Positions 15,499 through 28,200 of a stretch of DNA of 64,000 nucleotides are shown in pieces; positions within the stretch are counted from its first letter, which is position 1; each line of letters opens with the position of its first letter. The translations under genes were made by a program, and so were the position numbers. The notes below the pieces were generated by a model that saw only the letters and a program-made list of their open reading frames with translations, was not told the DNA's origin and ran no database searches. Source of the stretch: Eubacterium callanderi (lineage in GTDB: Bacteria; Bacillota; Clostridia; Eubacteriales; Eubacteriaceae); contig NZ_FRBP01000014.1 in the NCBI RefSeq assembly GCF_900142645.1, forward strand, positions 84,037 to 148,036, written 5' to 3'.

Positions 15499-17487
15499 AT
15501 GGAAAACTTTACAAAAGCCGAGCTTGAAAAAAACAAAAAATATCTGGAGCTGCTGTCCGGCAGCTTTCCAAACATCACCACCGCTGTGGGCGAGGTGGTA
15601 AACCTGACGGCAATTTTAAACCTGCCTAAGAGCACAGAGCACTTCCTGACCGATATCCACGGCGAGCACGAGGCCTTTAACCACGTGATGCAGAACGCCT
15701 CGGGCGCCATCCGCCGCAAAGTCATGGACGAGCTGGGCAGCACAGTCAGCCTTGAAGACCTGGAAGAGCTGACTACGCTCATCTATTACCCCAGCGAAAA
15801 GCTGGACCTCATTAAAAAGGAAAAGAAAGGCCCTTACCTGGACAACTGGTATGAGCTCACCATTTATCGCCTGGTCAAGGTCTGCCGGGCCGCTGCCTCC
15901 AAATACACCCGTTCTAAGGTGCGCAAGGCCCTGCCCAAGGATTTCGCCTATGTGATGGAGGAGCTTTTGCAGGAGGATGAGCACCGTTTCAACAAAAAGG
16001 AATACTATAACCAGATTATCGCCAGCCTGGTGGAATACGGCCGGGCCGAACACTTTATCATTGAGATTTCCGGGGTCATCAAGCGCCTGACCACCGACCA
16101 TCTCCACATCATCGGGGACATCTTTGACCGTGGTCCTGGGCCGGACGTGGTTATGGACACCCTCATGAAGCACCATTCCCTGGATATGCAGTGGGGCAAC
16201 CACGATATTCTGTGGATGGGCGCTGCCGCGGGCAGCGCGGCCTGTATCGCCAATGTGGTGCGTATCGCTCTGCGCTACGCCAACATGGACGCCCTGGAAA
16301 CCGGCTACGGCATCAACCTGCTGCCTCTGGCCACCTTTGCAAACCGCGTGTACCGCGAAGACCCGTGCCAGCAGTTCACCCCCAAGGTGAGCCCGGACGA
16401 CATCGAGACCGACGCGGAAATCCTGCTCATGACCCGCATGCACAAGGCCATCAGCATGATCCAGTTTAAGCTGGAGGACCAGCTGATCTCCCGCCACCCC
16501 GAATATGAGATGGACGACCGCCTGCTGCTGCGCAAAATCAGCGAGGACAACAAGACCGTCGAGGTGGACGGCGTGGTCTATGAGCTCAATGACACCAACT
16601 TCCCTACCCTTGACCATGAAAAGCCCTGGGAACTGAGCGAGGAAGAACAGATTGTGGTGGATAAGCTGTGCTACACCTTCCGCCACAGCGAAAAGCTCCA
16701 GAAGCACATCCGCTTCATGTACGCCAAGGGCAGCATGTACCTGGTGTACAACAACAACCTGCTGTTCCATGCCTGCGTACTGCTGAACGAGGACGGCACC
16801 TTTAAGGTTAAGAAGATCAACAACAAATACTATTCTGGCCGCTCCCTCATGGACAAATACGACCAGATGGCCCGCGAGGCCTATTTCGGCGACATTGAGG
16901 AATGCCCGAACAAGTCGGACTTCCTGTGGTACCTTTGGTGCAACAAGGACTCCCCGCTTTTCGGAAAGGATAAGATGGCGACCTTTGAGCGGTATTTCAT
17001 CGACGATAAAACCCCGCATAAGGAGCGCTACACCCCGTTCTACACCAGGATCGACGACAATGAGAGCATTGCGGTTATGATCCTCAAAGAGTTCGGCGTG
17101 GACCCGGTGGAAGGCCACCTGATCAACGGCCATGTGCCTGTAAAAGCCGGCTCGGGCGAGAGCCCCATCCGCGCCAACGGCAAGCAGCTGGTCATCGACG
17201 GCGGCTTTGCCAAAGCCTACCAGAAAACCACCGGCATCGCCGGCTATACCCTGACCTACAACTCCTACGGCCTCACCCTCATCAGCCACCGGCCCTTTGA
17301 ATCGGTCGATATGGCCATCCGCGAGGGCGTGGACATCAAATCCACCCGCCAGGTGGTAGAAACTACTCTGGAGCGCAAACGCGTCAAGGACACCGACATC
17401 GGCAAGAGCATCCAGGCTCAGGTACACGATCTTGAAATGCTGATCTCGGCTTACCGGAAAGGGATTATTAAGGAGAAATCTTATTAA
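15499..17487 (+). CDS. fbp: Fructose-1,6-bisphosphatase, class III
   Basis: A 662-residue class III fructose-1,6-bisphosphatase, the large Firmicute type, which hydrolyses fructose 1,6-bisphosphate to fructose 6-phosphate in gluconeogenesis. It is needed by an acetogen that builds sugars from acetyl-CoA. The metallophosphatase motifs are clear: LTDIHGEHEAF near the N-terminus, GDIFDRGPGPD near residue 207-217, and GNHDILWMG further on, with C-terminal NGHVPV and DGGFA. Length fits the family. The ATG at 15499 is chosen because AAGGAG lies seven bases before it; the longer frame begins inside the promoter region. It is monocistronic, with a terminator right after the stop. Confidence 0.95.
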   Translation: MENFTKAELEKNKKYLELLSGSFPNITTAVGEVVNLTAILNLPKSTEHFLTDIHGEHEAFNHVMQNASGAIRRKVMDELGSTVSLEDLEELTTLIYYPSEKLDLIKKEKKGPYLDNWYELTIYRLVKVCRAAASKYTRSKVRKALPKDFAYVMEELLQEDEHRFNKKEYYNQIIASLVEYGRAEHFIIEISGVIKRLTTDHLHIIGDIFDRGPGPDVVMDTLMKHHSLDMQWGNHDILWMGAAAGSAACIANVVRIALRYANMDALETGYGINLLPLATFANRVYREDPCQQFTPKVSPDDIETDAEILLMTRMHKAISMIQFKLEDQLISRHPEYEMDDRLLLRKISEDNKTVEVDGVVYELNDTNFPTLDHEKPWELSEEEQIVVDKLCYTFRHSEKLQKHIRFMYAKGSMYLVYNNNLLFHACVLLNEDGTFKVKKINNKYYSGRSLMDKYDQMAREAYFGDIEECPNKSDFLWYLWCNKDSPLFGKDKMATFERYFIDDKTPHKERYTPFYTRIDDNESIAVMILKEFGVDPVEGHLINGHVPVKAGSGESPIRANGKQLVIDGGFAKAYQKTTGIAGYTLTYNSYGLTLISHRPFESVDMAIREGVDIKSTRQVVETTLERKRVKDTDIGKSIQAQVHDLEMLISAYRKGIIKEKSY

Positions 17488-17490
17488 AAG

Positions 17491-17512
17491 AAACGGGCTC
17501 TGCCCGTTTTTT
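17491..17512 (+). terminator. Intrinsic terminator of fbp
   Basis: Stem AAACGGGC/GCCCGTTT with a three-base loop and a run of T, four bases after the fbp stop. Confidence 0.85.
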
Positions 17513-17515
17513 AAT

Positions 17516-17634
17516 TGGAAGGTGGGAGTTTTAAGCGAAAATGTGCTCCGTACATTTGCTTAGACGCGGCCTGTCGGCTGCAGATTCAATCGTTTTGTAT
17601 CAGCAAAACGTTCTATAACCTTCCACCTTCCACC
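17516..17634 (+). repeat. Dispersed palindromic element, copy 3
   Basis: About 119 bp bounded by TGGAAGGTGGGAG on the left and the inverted CCTTCCACCTTCCACC on the right. Inside are three hairpins: AAATGT/ACATTT, GCGGCC/GGCTGC (imperfect), and CGTTTTG/CAAAACG. The order of an AT-rich, a GCGGCC-cored and a second AT-rich hairpin is the same as in the copy at 50777. Confidence 0.6.
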
Positions 17635-17713
17635 TATTGCTAAAACCCTTTCCTTGTGATAAACTAAAACTACTATTAATCACTAATACTTCAATACAAT
17701 CGGAGGGGAAAAC

Positions 17714-18583
17714 ATGAGCTTTGAAATTGTAACAGATTCTTCCTGTAACCTGCCAAAGGACATCATTGACCGCTACGGTCTGCATATCCTGTCCTTACGT
17801 TTTTTAGTCGGGGGAAAAGAATACTACAGCTATACCAAAGGTGAGATCACCGATCTGGCCCAGTTCTATACCATGATGCGCAACAAGGAGGAAATCACGA
17901 CCTCTCAGATCAGCAGCGATACCTGTACCAAGCTTTTTGAAAGCCTGCTCCAGGACGGCAAGGATGTCCTGTACATCGGTTTCTCCTCCGCCCTCAGCGG
18001 CACTTACCAGGTCGGTTACCTGGCTTTGGAGGAACTGAAAAAGAAATATCCTGAGCGCAAGATTTACGCGGTGGATACCCTGGGCGCTTCTCTGGGTGAA
18101 GGGCTTCTCGTCTACCATGCCGCAAACCTGCGGGAGGCCGGCGAGAGCATTGAAGCGGTCAACGGCTGGCTTCTGGAAAACCGCCTGCACCTCTGCCACT
18201 GGTTTACTGTGGACGACCTGTTCTTCCTGCAGCGCGGGGGACGCGTCTCGGGCACCGTGGCTATTTTCGGCACGCTCTTAAACGTCAAACCCGTCATGCA
18301 CATGGACAACGAAGGCCGCCTGATTTTTGTGACCAAGGTGCGCGGCCGCAAGCGCTCTCTGGACGCTTTGGTGGAACGGCTGGACCAGACGGCCATCAAC
18401 CCTTCTGAGCAGTCCATTTTCATCACCCACGGCGACTGCCTGGAGGACGCCCAGTACGTGGCCAAAAAGATCGAGGAAAAATACCATCCCAAGGAAATTG
18501 TCATCAACTGGGTGGACCCGGTCATCGGCGCACACTCCGGCCCCGGCACGGTGGCCCTGTTCTTTTTGGGGACAGAACGATAA
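17714..18583 (+). CDS. DegV family fatty-acid-binding protein
   Basis: A 289-residue DegV/FakB-like protein. The family binds a long-chain fatty acid and, with a FakA kinase, presents it for phosphorylation to acyl phosphate. The hallmark TDSSCNLP is at residues 7-14, and the central SSALSGTYQ and FFLQRGGRVSG segments line the lipid pocket in known structures. GGAGGGGAAAAC precedes the ATG at 17714. No kinase gene is adjacent, which is common because one kinase serves several DegV paralogues. A strong terminator follows. Confidence 0.9.
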   Translation: MSFEIVTDSSCNLPKDIIDRYGLHILSLRFLVGGKEYYSYTKGEITDLAQFYTMMRNKEEITTSQISSDTCTKLFESLLQDGKDVLYIGFSSALSGTYQVGYLALEELKKKYPERKIYAVDTLGASLGEGLLVYHAANLREAGESIEAVNGWLLENRLHLCHWFTVDDLFFLQRGGRVSGTVAIFGTLLNVKPVMHMDNEGRLIFVTKVRGRKRSLDALVERLDQTAINPSEQSIFITHGDCLEDAQYVAKKIEEKYHPKEIVINWVDPVIGAHSGPGTVALFFLGTER

Positions 18584-18591
18584 GGTTTTAC

Positions 18592-18626
18592 CCCGCCCGC
18601 TGACACAGCCGGGCGGGTTTCTTTTT
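18592..18626 (+). terminator. Intrinsic terminator of the degV gene
   Basis: Stem CCCGCCCG/CGGGCGGG (18592-18599, 18610-18617) followed by TTTCTTTTTT. Confidence 0.88.
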
Positions 18627-18738
18627 TACCAAACCTGTCCCCTTTCTACTGAAAACGTTCCTCACCTCTCCCGCTCCTGTGGTATACTTAAATTAAACAT
18701 TTGTTTCGTTTAAAAATAGAGCCCAGGAGGTTTTTGCT

Positions 18739-19113
18739 ATGGGAAAATTTGTTGTCAAGCCGGTCAAATCTGGTTATACCTTTCATCTGAAAGCCCGAAA
18801 TGGCGAGGTAATCGCGACGTCTGAGGTGTACGCAAGCCTGACCACGTGCAAGCACGGGGTGGAATCTGTCAAGAAAAATGCAGAGGCTGCGCATCTGGAA
18901 GACCAGACCGCCAAGGAGCCTGTGCCCGCCAAAAATCCAAAGTTTGAGCTGTACCTGGATAAGGGCGGTAAATACCGCTTTCACCTGAAGGCCAGCAACG
19001 GCGAGATCATCGCTGTGTCTGCCGCTTACAAAGAAAAGGGCAGCTGCCTGAAGGGCATTGATTCCGTCAGACGCAACGCCCCCGAGGCCGAAGTCATCAT
19101 TGAAGAAGCCTGA
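18739..19113 (+). CDS. YegP/UPF0339 (DUF1508) family protein, two repeats
   Basis: A 124-residue cytosolic protein made of two DUF1508 repeats, about residues 3-48 and 68-115. Each has the pattern YxFHLKAxNGEIIAxSxxY followed by CxxGIxSVxxNA. Family members such as YegP have a small alpha/beta fold and no established biochemical function. AGGAGG precedes the ATG at 18739 and an intrinsic terminator follows. It is transcribed alone and converges on the giant surface-protein gene. Confidence 0.88.
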   Translation: MGKFVVKPVKSGYTFHLKARNGEVIATSEVYASLTTCKHGVESVKKNAEAAHLEDQTAKEPVPAKNPKFELYLDKGGKYRFHLKASNGEIIAVSAAYKEKGSCLKGIDSVRRNAPEAEVIIEEA

Positions 19114-19142
19114 TCCTTACCTTTCATATATTTTATAAGACA

Positions 19143-19174
19143 CCCCCGGATAAGCCTATCCGGGGGCGTTTTTC
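19143..19174 (+). terminator. Intrinsic terminator of the yegP-like gene
   Basis: Perfect stem CCCCCGGATA/TATCCGGGGG (19143-19152, 19157-19166) followed by a T run. Confidence 0.88.
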
Positions 19175-19236
19175 TCCCCTCTGCTTATCGCTGAAGAGAA
19201 CGGGAATTCGTACCTTTTTTCCAAAATTTTTTTCAA

Positions 19237-19275
19237 AAAAACAAGGGAGGCATGTACTGCTTCCCTTGTTTTTAT
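19237..19275 (-). terminator. Intrinsic terminator of the giant surface-protein gene
   Basis: On the reverse strand AACAAGGGA(A)GCA pairs with TGC(C)TCCCTTGTT and is followed by seven T residues. A shorter T run on the other strand may let it work in both directions. Confidence 0.8.
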
Positions 19276-19296
19276 TTATTTGCTTGCTTGGCTTTC

Positions 19297-22200
19297 TTAC
19301 CAGCGTTTTCTTCTCCAGACGACAATGCTGCAGACCAGGAGCGCTGCGACACTGAGCAGTGCCAGTACGCCCCAGAAGGTGGCCGGGCTGACCGAGCCGG
19401 CAATGCCGGTGGCTGCACCGTTGTTTGCATCTGGATGATCGGAGGATGATGTCTGCGGCTTATCGGGTACATCTGGTGTCCCGGTTTCAGCCGCTGGCTT
19501 ATCCTGCATTCGGACAATGTTGCCTTCGCAGGTCTTGCCGCCCACGGCCACAGTGCCGTCGGGCATCAGAGCAAAGGTGATTTCCTCTGCCACCTCATAG
19601 CCATCCGGCGCGGTGATTTCCCGTAAGACATAGGTGCCTGCCGGCAATCCCTCGATTTTCTTCATCTCCTTGCCCGATGTCCAGCTCAGGCTTTCACCTG
19701 TGATGGTCTTTGCCACGATTTCGTTTCCGTCCTCGTCGCGGGCAATGCTGCCATCCCCGGCAGTCTCGTAGACGGCCAGGACTGCACCTAGCAGCTCGTC
19801 GGTGCCGTTGATGGTGGTCTTGCTGATGAAGAAAGAGGTGAGTTCATTTTTTAAAACCACCTGCTCTGTAAGATTTTCTCCTGGACCGACACCCTGTTCT
19901 GGCGTCCTGACGGTAAAGTCAACGGGCGCTGCAAGCTTGTAGCCTGAAGGCGCTTCTATCTCTTCGAGCCGGTAGTCTTTTCCTATTTTCATGAGTTTGA
20001 CAAAGGTTTCTGGCTGTTCGCCGGATACCCATTCGGCAGGCTGTCCATCTGCCTGGGTAAGCGGTATGTAGACACCACTCCCGTCCTTGACGGTAATACG
20101 CAGTCTGGCGCCTGCCAGCAAGTTTGCGTTCATATCTGTCTTGGATATTTCTGCCACAATGGATGGTTCCAGCCAGACGATCTCCCCTGTCTCGGGATCC
20201 ACGGTAGCGGTTGGCGGGCTGTTGGGGTCGCTTGGGTCTGCCAGTCCGAGGTCGATGCTCTCAATGACAGGCTCACCCGCTTCATTAATGCCAAATTTGA
20301 TGTTTACAGGCTTTTCAGATACATGGCTGCCTTCGGGGGCTTTGAGCTCGCGGATAGAGTATTCCACACCCATGAGCACGCCTTCGAAACGGAGATAGCC
20401 GTCCTGGCCGGTTGTCGCCTCAGCGATTTGCTGCCATTCACTCTCGTCTTCTGTTTCCGCAGCGCTTTCTGTGCCGAAGAAGCTGAAAGATCGTGCCTGT
20501 GCTGGCAACGCTTTGGCTGCTTTTTTGAATAAACCGTAGGTAGAGCCCGGCAGCACTTCATCTGGTTTCTGCTCATTGACCTTTTTCAGAACAATATCGG
20601 TGGTGACAGCCGCGTCCACGACACGGTTATCCGCTACCTTTGTATCGTCCAGATTGGCCAGTCCGTCAAAATGTCCATCGCTGTCCACAACGGCCTTGTA
20701 GACCGTCGTATCCAGCATGTAATGCTGTGGTGCTGTTATTTCCTTGACGTACCAGGTTCCCCGGGCAACGCCGGTAAAGACAACCTTGCAGCCATCACCA
20801 GGATTGCCGCTGACGGCAGTGTATACCGGTTCCGCGGCACATTCGGGATCTTTGTACAGGCCGTAGACAGCGCCTTCAAGAGGCGCGTGCTGCGGGTCGC
20901 CCGCACAGGTTTCGGTGATGATGCCGCGTTTGTGGAATACCACCTGAGACAGGGCATTCACCCGGCTGACGGTCACCTTCTGGCTTGCGCCGCGGCTCAG
21001 GGTGACTTTGGTCACGTCTGCCGATACCGCGTAGGGATCAGGAGCCGCTGTCTCCACAATGGTGTAACTGCCCATGGGCACATCGGCAAAGACAAGCTGT
21101 CCATTATCGCCGGTGATCTGGGTCTGGATAACCTCGCCCGCTTCGTTTTTCAGTTCAAAAGTCACGCCTGACAGCGGACCGTTGTCATTCCCCTTCTTGT
21201 TCAGAGTGATAACACCCGCGTCAGCGTTGACAACCTGGGTGACAGTCTCGTCGTTATTTTTCAGGGTGCAGGTTCCATCATTATCCACCACTGCTTTAAA
21301 CTCGGTGGAGTTCAGGAGATAGTCATCCCCCGGACGTTTGGTTTCTTTGACGGTATAGGTCCTGCCCTTGTTCAGATACAGGAAGGTGACCATGCCGTCC
21401 TTGTCAGAGGCGGCCTTTGCCTTTTCCGTACCGCTGTCGTACAGAGTAAATTCTGCGTCTGGCAGACCCGCGCCGGTGGTGTCAACTTTCTTGAAAGTCA
21501 GCTTGGTGGGGTCATTGGTAAAGGCAATGTTTTTGTCTTTTTCGCCTGTTTTTAAGGTTATATTTTGTGTCACCGGACTTAAAACATAACCGCTGAGGGT
21601 CTTTGTTTCTCGAACGCCGTATTCGGTATCCATAAGCAGGTTGTCAAACACCAGTTCACCATTTTCATCGGTCACGCCGGTTTTTATCTTGATGTCATTG
21701 CCCTTGCTGTCTTTTTTCGTCAGTGTAAATTCGATGCCCTTGATGGGTTTGCTGTTAAAGGAATCGGTTTTGCTGATGGTGATGCTGCCGCGGACGGCTT
21801 CATTGGTGATTTCGCTGACCGCTTTATCCGCTTCCTGACTGCCCGTCACGGCGTGCAGCCCGTCGCATTTTCCATCTTTGTCGATCACAGTCTGATAGAC
21901 CGTGCTGTCCGCTGTATAGTTAGCCGGGGCGGTGATTTCCTTCACGTAGTAAGTACCCACGTAGATGTCATTGAAGGTAACTGTGCCGTTGGGGCCGCTG
22001 GCCGCAGTGATGGCCTTGCCGTTGGCGTCTTTGACAGCTGTTTCAGCCTTGGCATCCATATACAGTCCAAAAACTGCGCCGGACAGCTCTGTCTTAGCGT
22101 TTAAATCATTTTCGTCATTCGTGCCGTATTTGATAAAGGTGATGTTGCCCTGGTTCAGGGTGTTGGCAAAGGACAGGCTGACCTTGTCACCTGACAGGGC

Positions 22201-25200
22201 AGCAAAGCCTTTAACCGCGTCTGCGTTGGTGATGGTTACCTTACCATCCGTGTCCACCGTGAAGGTCACCGGCGTTTGCTGAAGCTGGTAAGCTTCCGGC
22301 GCGGTGGTTTCTTTCAGGGTGTATTCATTGCCGGCGATGAGCAGGGCGGACAGGTTTTCACTGTCTTTTTCTGTCAAATCGATGGTGTGTTTGTTGTTCC
22401 CGTCTGCCAGCTCACCAGTGAGCTCAAATTTTGCGCCTTTAAGCGGTTCATTTTCGTTGTTGGCGTCAGTTTTCTGTAAGCTCAGGGTGATGGGCTGATC
22501 TTTGAAGTTCAGCGTCAGGCCATTGTTCACCACCGTTGCCGGAATATCTGATGTGTCATGTGCAATGCTGATGGTGCCAGCGGTGGACATGGTAATCTGC
22601 ACCTCACGGGTTTCGAGCTTGTAGCCGTCGGCCGGTCGGGTTTCCCTGAGTGTGTAGGTCTGACCTGCGGTCAGCAGGCCTTTGAGGCTGTATGCCTCTT
22701 TATCTTTTGTCTGGATTGTCTTTACTTTTTCTCCATCTGCGAAATCGCCGGTCAGGCTGAATTCCGCGCCGCCGCCGATGGCTGTGCCATCCGCGTTGGT
22801 TTTCTGGAGGAATACTTCATTCTGTGTGTTTTTCAGGACGATGGTTTCATTGCCATTTTCAAGCGCCGCGTGAGCCGGGGTGTCTGTGAGGGCCACCTTG
22901 CCCGCGTCATTGACTGTAAAGACAATGGGTTCAGCCAGTTCGTAGCCTTTTGGCGCGGTGGTTTCTGTCAGGGTGTAGGTTTCGCCGGCGATCAGCTGTC
23001 CAGACAGAGTTTCTGTGAGATTTGCTGGTGTGACTTCAATCTCAGTTATCTCTTTATCGGCAAAAGTTCCGGTTACCTTAAATACCGCACCTTCTAATTT
23101 CTCCTTACTTTCAGCATCAATTTTCTTAAGGCCGATTTCGATGGGCTGGTCTTTTACAGTGATGGTTGAGTTTTCTGTCACACTTACGTGATCTCCACCT
23201 TCTGTTACAGTGATAACGCCCTTTTCATTCATCGTGATCTTAACCGGGGCGGCTTTTTCGTAGCCGTCCGGGGCTTTGGTCTCGGTGAGGGTATAGGTCT
23301 TGCCCGCAACAAGTGTTTTGGTAATATTTGACCAGGTGCTGGCAAACGTTGTATTATCCGGTGTTTTCCAGATAACCTTGTTGTCGCTGTCATCCGTCAG
23401 TTGGAAGGCCGCGCCGTTGACGAATGTTTCGTCGGTGGCATCTGCTTTCTTGAGTGTGAAGGTGCTCTGAGCGTTGCTGATGGTAGTCGCTGCACTCTGT
23501 ACTGCACCAAAGTTTACCTGACCTGCTTCAATGGTAAATTCAAGCGGGACGCTGCTGATGATATAACCTGTCGGAGGGGTAATTTCTACCAGCTTGTAGC
23601 TACCCCAAGGCAGGTTCGTGATTTTCAGCTCTCCGATGTTTCCTTCTGTTTCAGACTGCATTGGATCAACATCATCATAGACATAGGTCCTCCCGGTTGT
23701 TCCAGTCAATATCGGTGTTGTTGCCTCGTCCTTATATAAAGCAAATACCGCATCATTTAATTTCGTATTACTGTCTTTTGCGTCTACCTTGGTGATGGTC
23801 ATGGAACCTGGGAGACGGTCGTTGGCGATGCCTTTGTTGTTTTCAAAATTCCCACTCAATACATTCCAATTTGTTGTCTCATTAAGTTTTACTGTCTTAT
23901 TATAATGGGTGTCGTCAATCTCAAAAGTCGCTTTAAACGCGCCGTCTGAACTATAGCCTTCTGCTCTTACTTCTTCCAGCAAGTACTTGCCTTTTTTCAA
24001 AAGCTGTGCGGTGACCTCGCCCTTATCATCTGTAACGACGATTCCGCCTCTACCCGCTTCTTCGACGAGTTCTGTATAGGTGCTTCCACCATCTGTTGAG
24101 CGTGTGAGTTTAAAGGTAACGCCCTGTATCCCGGATTCATCTGTAGTGTCTGTAGTGTCGTATTTTTTGAACGCTATTTTTGTCATGAATCTAGTGTTCG
24201 TCATGGTACTTTTCACAGGTGTACTGGTTTCAGCATAGTGATTTTGATCTGTAATTTCAAATGCCACCAGATTATTGTTATTGGTGTCGTCATAAACCAA
24301 GCCGTCAGTTGGCTGTTCTAAGAAATAATACTTGCCTGTCCAAAGGCCTGCGCTTAACGCTTTCTTTGTTTCCTCATTAGTAACGCTGTTAAGCTTGCTA
24401 GTGTCGATGACGCCGTCATCGTCGGTTGTCAGGTTTTCGGCGATCAGGGTATCCTTTGTCGGGTTACTCAGATCGGGCGCATCGCCTGTGCATTTGTACA
24501 GGCTAAATGGGATACCGGATGCATCTGCTCCCTGTACACCAGTCACCGTTTTAGTCAGCTTGGCCTGACCGTAGACACGGGTGTCAGTCATGGTGAGCTT
24601 ATTGCTTTCCAACTTATTCTCATCATTGATTTCTGCCCCTTTATAAAGCTGCCCGTTATCAGCCAAAGTAAACTGAATGGGGTCTGCCACTTTATAGCCC
24701 TCCGGCGCGGCGGTTTCCACCAGCCAGTAGGTGCCGGCGGGCAAGCCGATTACGGCGTGAGGTTGACCGTCACTTACCCATTTAAAGGTATCTGATACCG
24801 CTGATCCGTCTTTATCTTTACGGATTTCCAGGCTTGCGCCGGAAAGTTTATCTGGATTGTCAACCGGTTCATTGCTGACCTTGTCGACTGTAAAGCTGGT
24901 TTGATCATTTATGACTTCGACAGTCGCTTTAGTATTGGCCACCGTTAGCTCTGTACCCTTACTCGGCAATTGATAGCCGTCCGGTTGTTTGATCTCACAG
25001 ATGGTGTAGGTGCCTGCTAGCAGATCGTTGCCTTTGACGTAAGGGATTTTAATATTTTTTCCATCAATAGTGATGATTTTATTTTTTGTAACCGTATCGG
25101 TAATTGCGGAATTTAAATCCGTTGTTTTTAAGGTGTTGTAGGTTCCTGAACCCGATGCACTTTCCGTCAGCTCCGCCACAAGGGCATTACCGTCATAGAC

Positions 25201-28200
25201 CGCGAAGACTGCGCCGCTCAGCGCTGCGCCACCTGCGCCGGTCTTTTTCAGCTCAATGGGCTGGCGTTTGGCGGTGTTGATGATGGGTTTCAGGTCGGTG
25301 GGTGCAGTTTCACCTGCGCCAGCTTTTGTGTAAATGACGTTATCAGCGTTACTCTCTGGGGAAATCCAGGCGGTACCCTTTTCGCCAGTTGTCGTATCAC
25401 CAATGGTAAATTTATAAGACTCATCGCTCATTGTAAAAGCATTGTCTACACTGGTTTCTTCCAGTACGTAGTCGCCGTAGGTCAGCAGGCCGACACCGTC
25501 TTTTTCCATTTCTGTTTTGTCTAATTTGCCGTTTTCATCTGTTGTCAGAGTCAGGATAGCGTTGCCTGTCTTATTGCCGGCTGCATCTGTTTTGTAAATA
25601 TCGAATTTTACACCCGGCAGATTTTCGCCATTATCGGTCTGTTTTAACAGGTTGACGTAGCCGTATTTTATGGTGTTGGTGACAATATTGTTATTACCTT
25701 TTTTTGTAGTTCCATGTAAGTCTTGTATTTCACCATTTTCGTTCACTGTAAAGGTAATTTCTGGAGCGCTTACATCGCTTGCCGGGTTATCGGGTTTTGT
25801 GGTCTCTACAAGCTTATATTTGCCGTAGGCGAGGCCTCTGATGGTTAGCGTACCGTCTGCGGCGCTTGTCGCGGTTAATACTTCAGTCTCATTTTTGTAA
25901 TAATTGGAGTACTCTGTTCCATTTGGATTTAAGACAAAACTTTTAAATTTATTATCAGCTTCACTACTCGCCTGACGCTTAACGGCAAATTCAACGCCGC
26001 CAAGTGGCATACCTGCCTGGTCTTTTTTGGTCAGGGTAATGCTGGCTTTGTTCAGGGTATTGGTGACTTCTGATTCGCTATAATTGAACGTTTCAGTCCC
26101 ACTGTTTGTAACTGTCAATTTTGATTTTAGAATATCGAATTCTTTTGTGGCGGAACTATCCGCTCCTTTTGTTTCAACCAGTTTATAGTTGGCGTAGGGG
26201 ATGCCGGCAAATCTGACTGCTCCATTATCTCCAGATGTCGCTTTAAACACCCTGCCTTCACCGGCCGTCTGGGCAACGCCATTGACTACTCGGCGCAGTT
26301 CAAATTCAATGCCTTTCAGAATTCTGCCATCTTCATCTTTTTTTGTAAATTCGATAGTACCGGCAACCGGTTCATTGGTAATGCTAATACCGTTATTCTG
26401 AACGTTGAAATTTGTTACTTCTATCGTCACGTCATTATTAACGGCAGGTTTTACAAAAACCTTATAAGTTTTTGTAAAATCAGTGGTATAACCATCCGTA
26501 TCCGCCGTGGTATTTTCCCCGATCTGGGTTTCCGTCAGCGTATAAGCGGTACTGCCATCACTCGCGCCGATCGGGATATCTCTGAAGGTTGCCAAGCCGT
26601 CTGTTCCTGTCGTCTGTGACATATTTATATCACGGTTGTAGGCATCTTTCCCAGTTAATGTGAAAGTGACATCCTTCAGCTTATCACCCTTATCATCGGT
26701 TTTGGTGATCTTAAATTCATTGGCTTTTTTCAGCTTGTTGACAACTGTATCTGTTCCGTTGTTAGCAGTGAGGACTAACGCATTATTGCTGGTCGTTTCA
26801 TGGCCGATCAGCTGATCTTTTTTGATGGTCAAGTCCAGATTCTGGTAGATATTGGTAGCTTCATTGTTTGTGGTTTCTGTCAGTTTATAATCACCATAGG
26901 GTAAGTTGGTGAGCTGGAATTCACCCTGACCGTTAGTGGTTACTGTTATTTTTCCGCTTTCACGCTTAATGCTGCCTTTGCTGTCTTTTATTTTGACTCC
27001 GTTACTCTCATTTTTCCATGTATCATAGTTATCATTATCTGTATAAGTCAGCTCAAAGGATCTTTCAAGCTTATCGGGTGTTGCATTGTCATTGGTCTTT
27101 GTCAATGACACATCATAGCGCAGGCGGGTATTTTTAACTGCCTCCGTCACGGTATGGGTGAAATTTGTATTCGGTGTAAAGCCCAAATCATTTGTTTTAA
27201 TTGTAATCAACTTATTCTCATCTGTGGCTTTGTATCCTGTCGGTGGCACACTCTCAATGATTGTGTATCCTGTGGGTGAATAGGGCACATTGTTAAAGGT
27301 CGCTGTGCCATTTCCGTCTGTGGTGGCTTCTCCGATGTAATTTTTGTCAGAGCCATCCTTTTTCAATTCAGCTTTATCGCTGTGTACACCGGAATAAATC
27401 TCAAACTTCGCGCCTTGCAGCTTAATCGTGTCTTTTTCGCTGTCGACTTTATTAATTTTGATGGTGCCGCTAACGTATTGATTACTGATTTTATAGCTGG
27501 CTGTGGTGTCACCCGTCAGGCCGTCTCCGGCAGCGATGGTGGCCGTGCCGTTTTCATCCACGGTTACTTTGCGATCACTGCCCAGCAGATACTGATCCGG
27601 CGCCGCGGTTTCTTTGAGGGTGTAGGTACCCGGGTCCAGCTTGCTAAAGGTGACTTTTCCGCTGGCATCGCTGGTGGCGGTCTGATCTTTTACCTTTTTG
27701 TCGTCACGAACTAAGGTGAATTCTACAGCTTGAATGCCTTTATCGTTAGCATCGGTTTTTGTAAACTCCAGCTTGCCGGTCGGGGTGTTTGTCCGGTCAA
27801 AGGAGAATCCTTTTAGTGCGGTTCTGTTAATCTCCAGAACCGTTGCATTAGTTGCTGTTCCTTCATTAATCTGAACATTCTTATGCTCAGTCGTGCCAGG
27901 GTCAAACGCCCCTTTATTGACAAACCTAAAGTAGTATACTTTGGGTGAATCCTGTGTATCATCAATATCATATCCGCCCGGCGCTTTTGTTTCCTCAAGC
28001 TTGTACAGGGCTGCTGTCGGAATGAGGTTGACAAAACTGGCTTGTCCGTCATCGTTGGTAATACGTGTTTTGTCCGCTACACTTGAAGGCTTCCATACCG
28101 CATTATCATAATCAGATGATGCCCCATCTGCTACATACTCGGTCAGAGTAAAGGTTGCGCCGCCCAGCTTGATCTGGTTTTTGCCACTGGTGTCTTGGCT

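Noticed and set aside
15616..17427. 603-codon open frame on the reverse strand over fbp
   Set aside because: It lies entirely antisense to a clear class III fructose-bisphosphatase with motifs, ribosome site, promoter and terminator; its composition is that of a shadow frame in GC-rich DNA.
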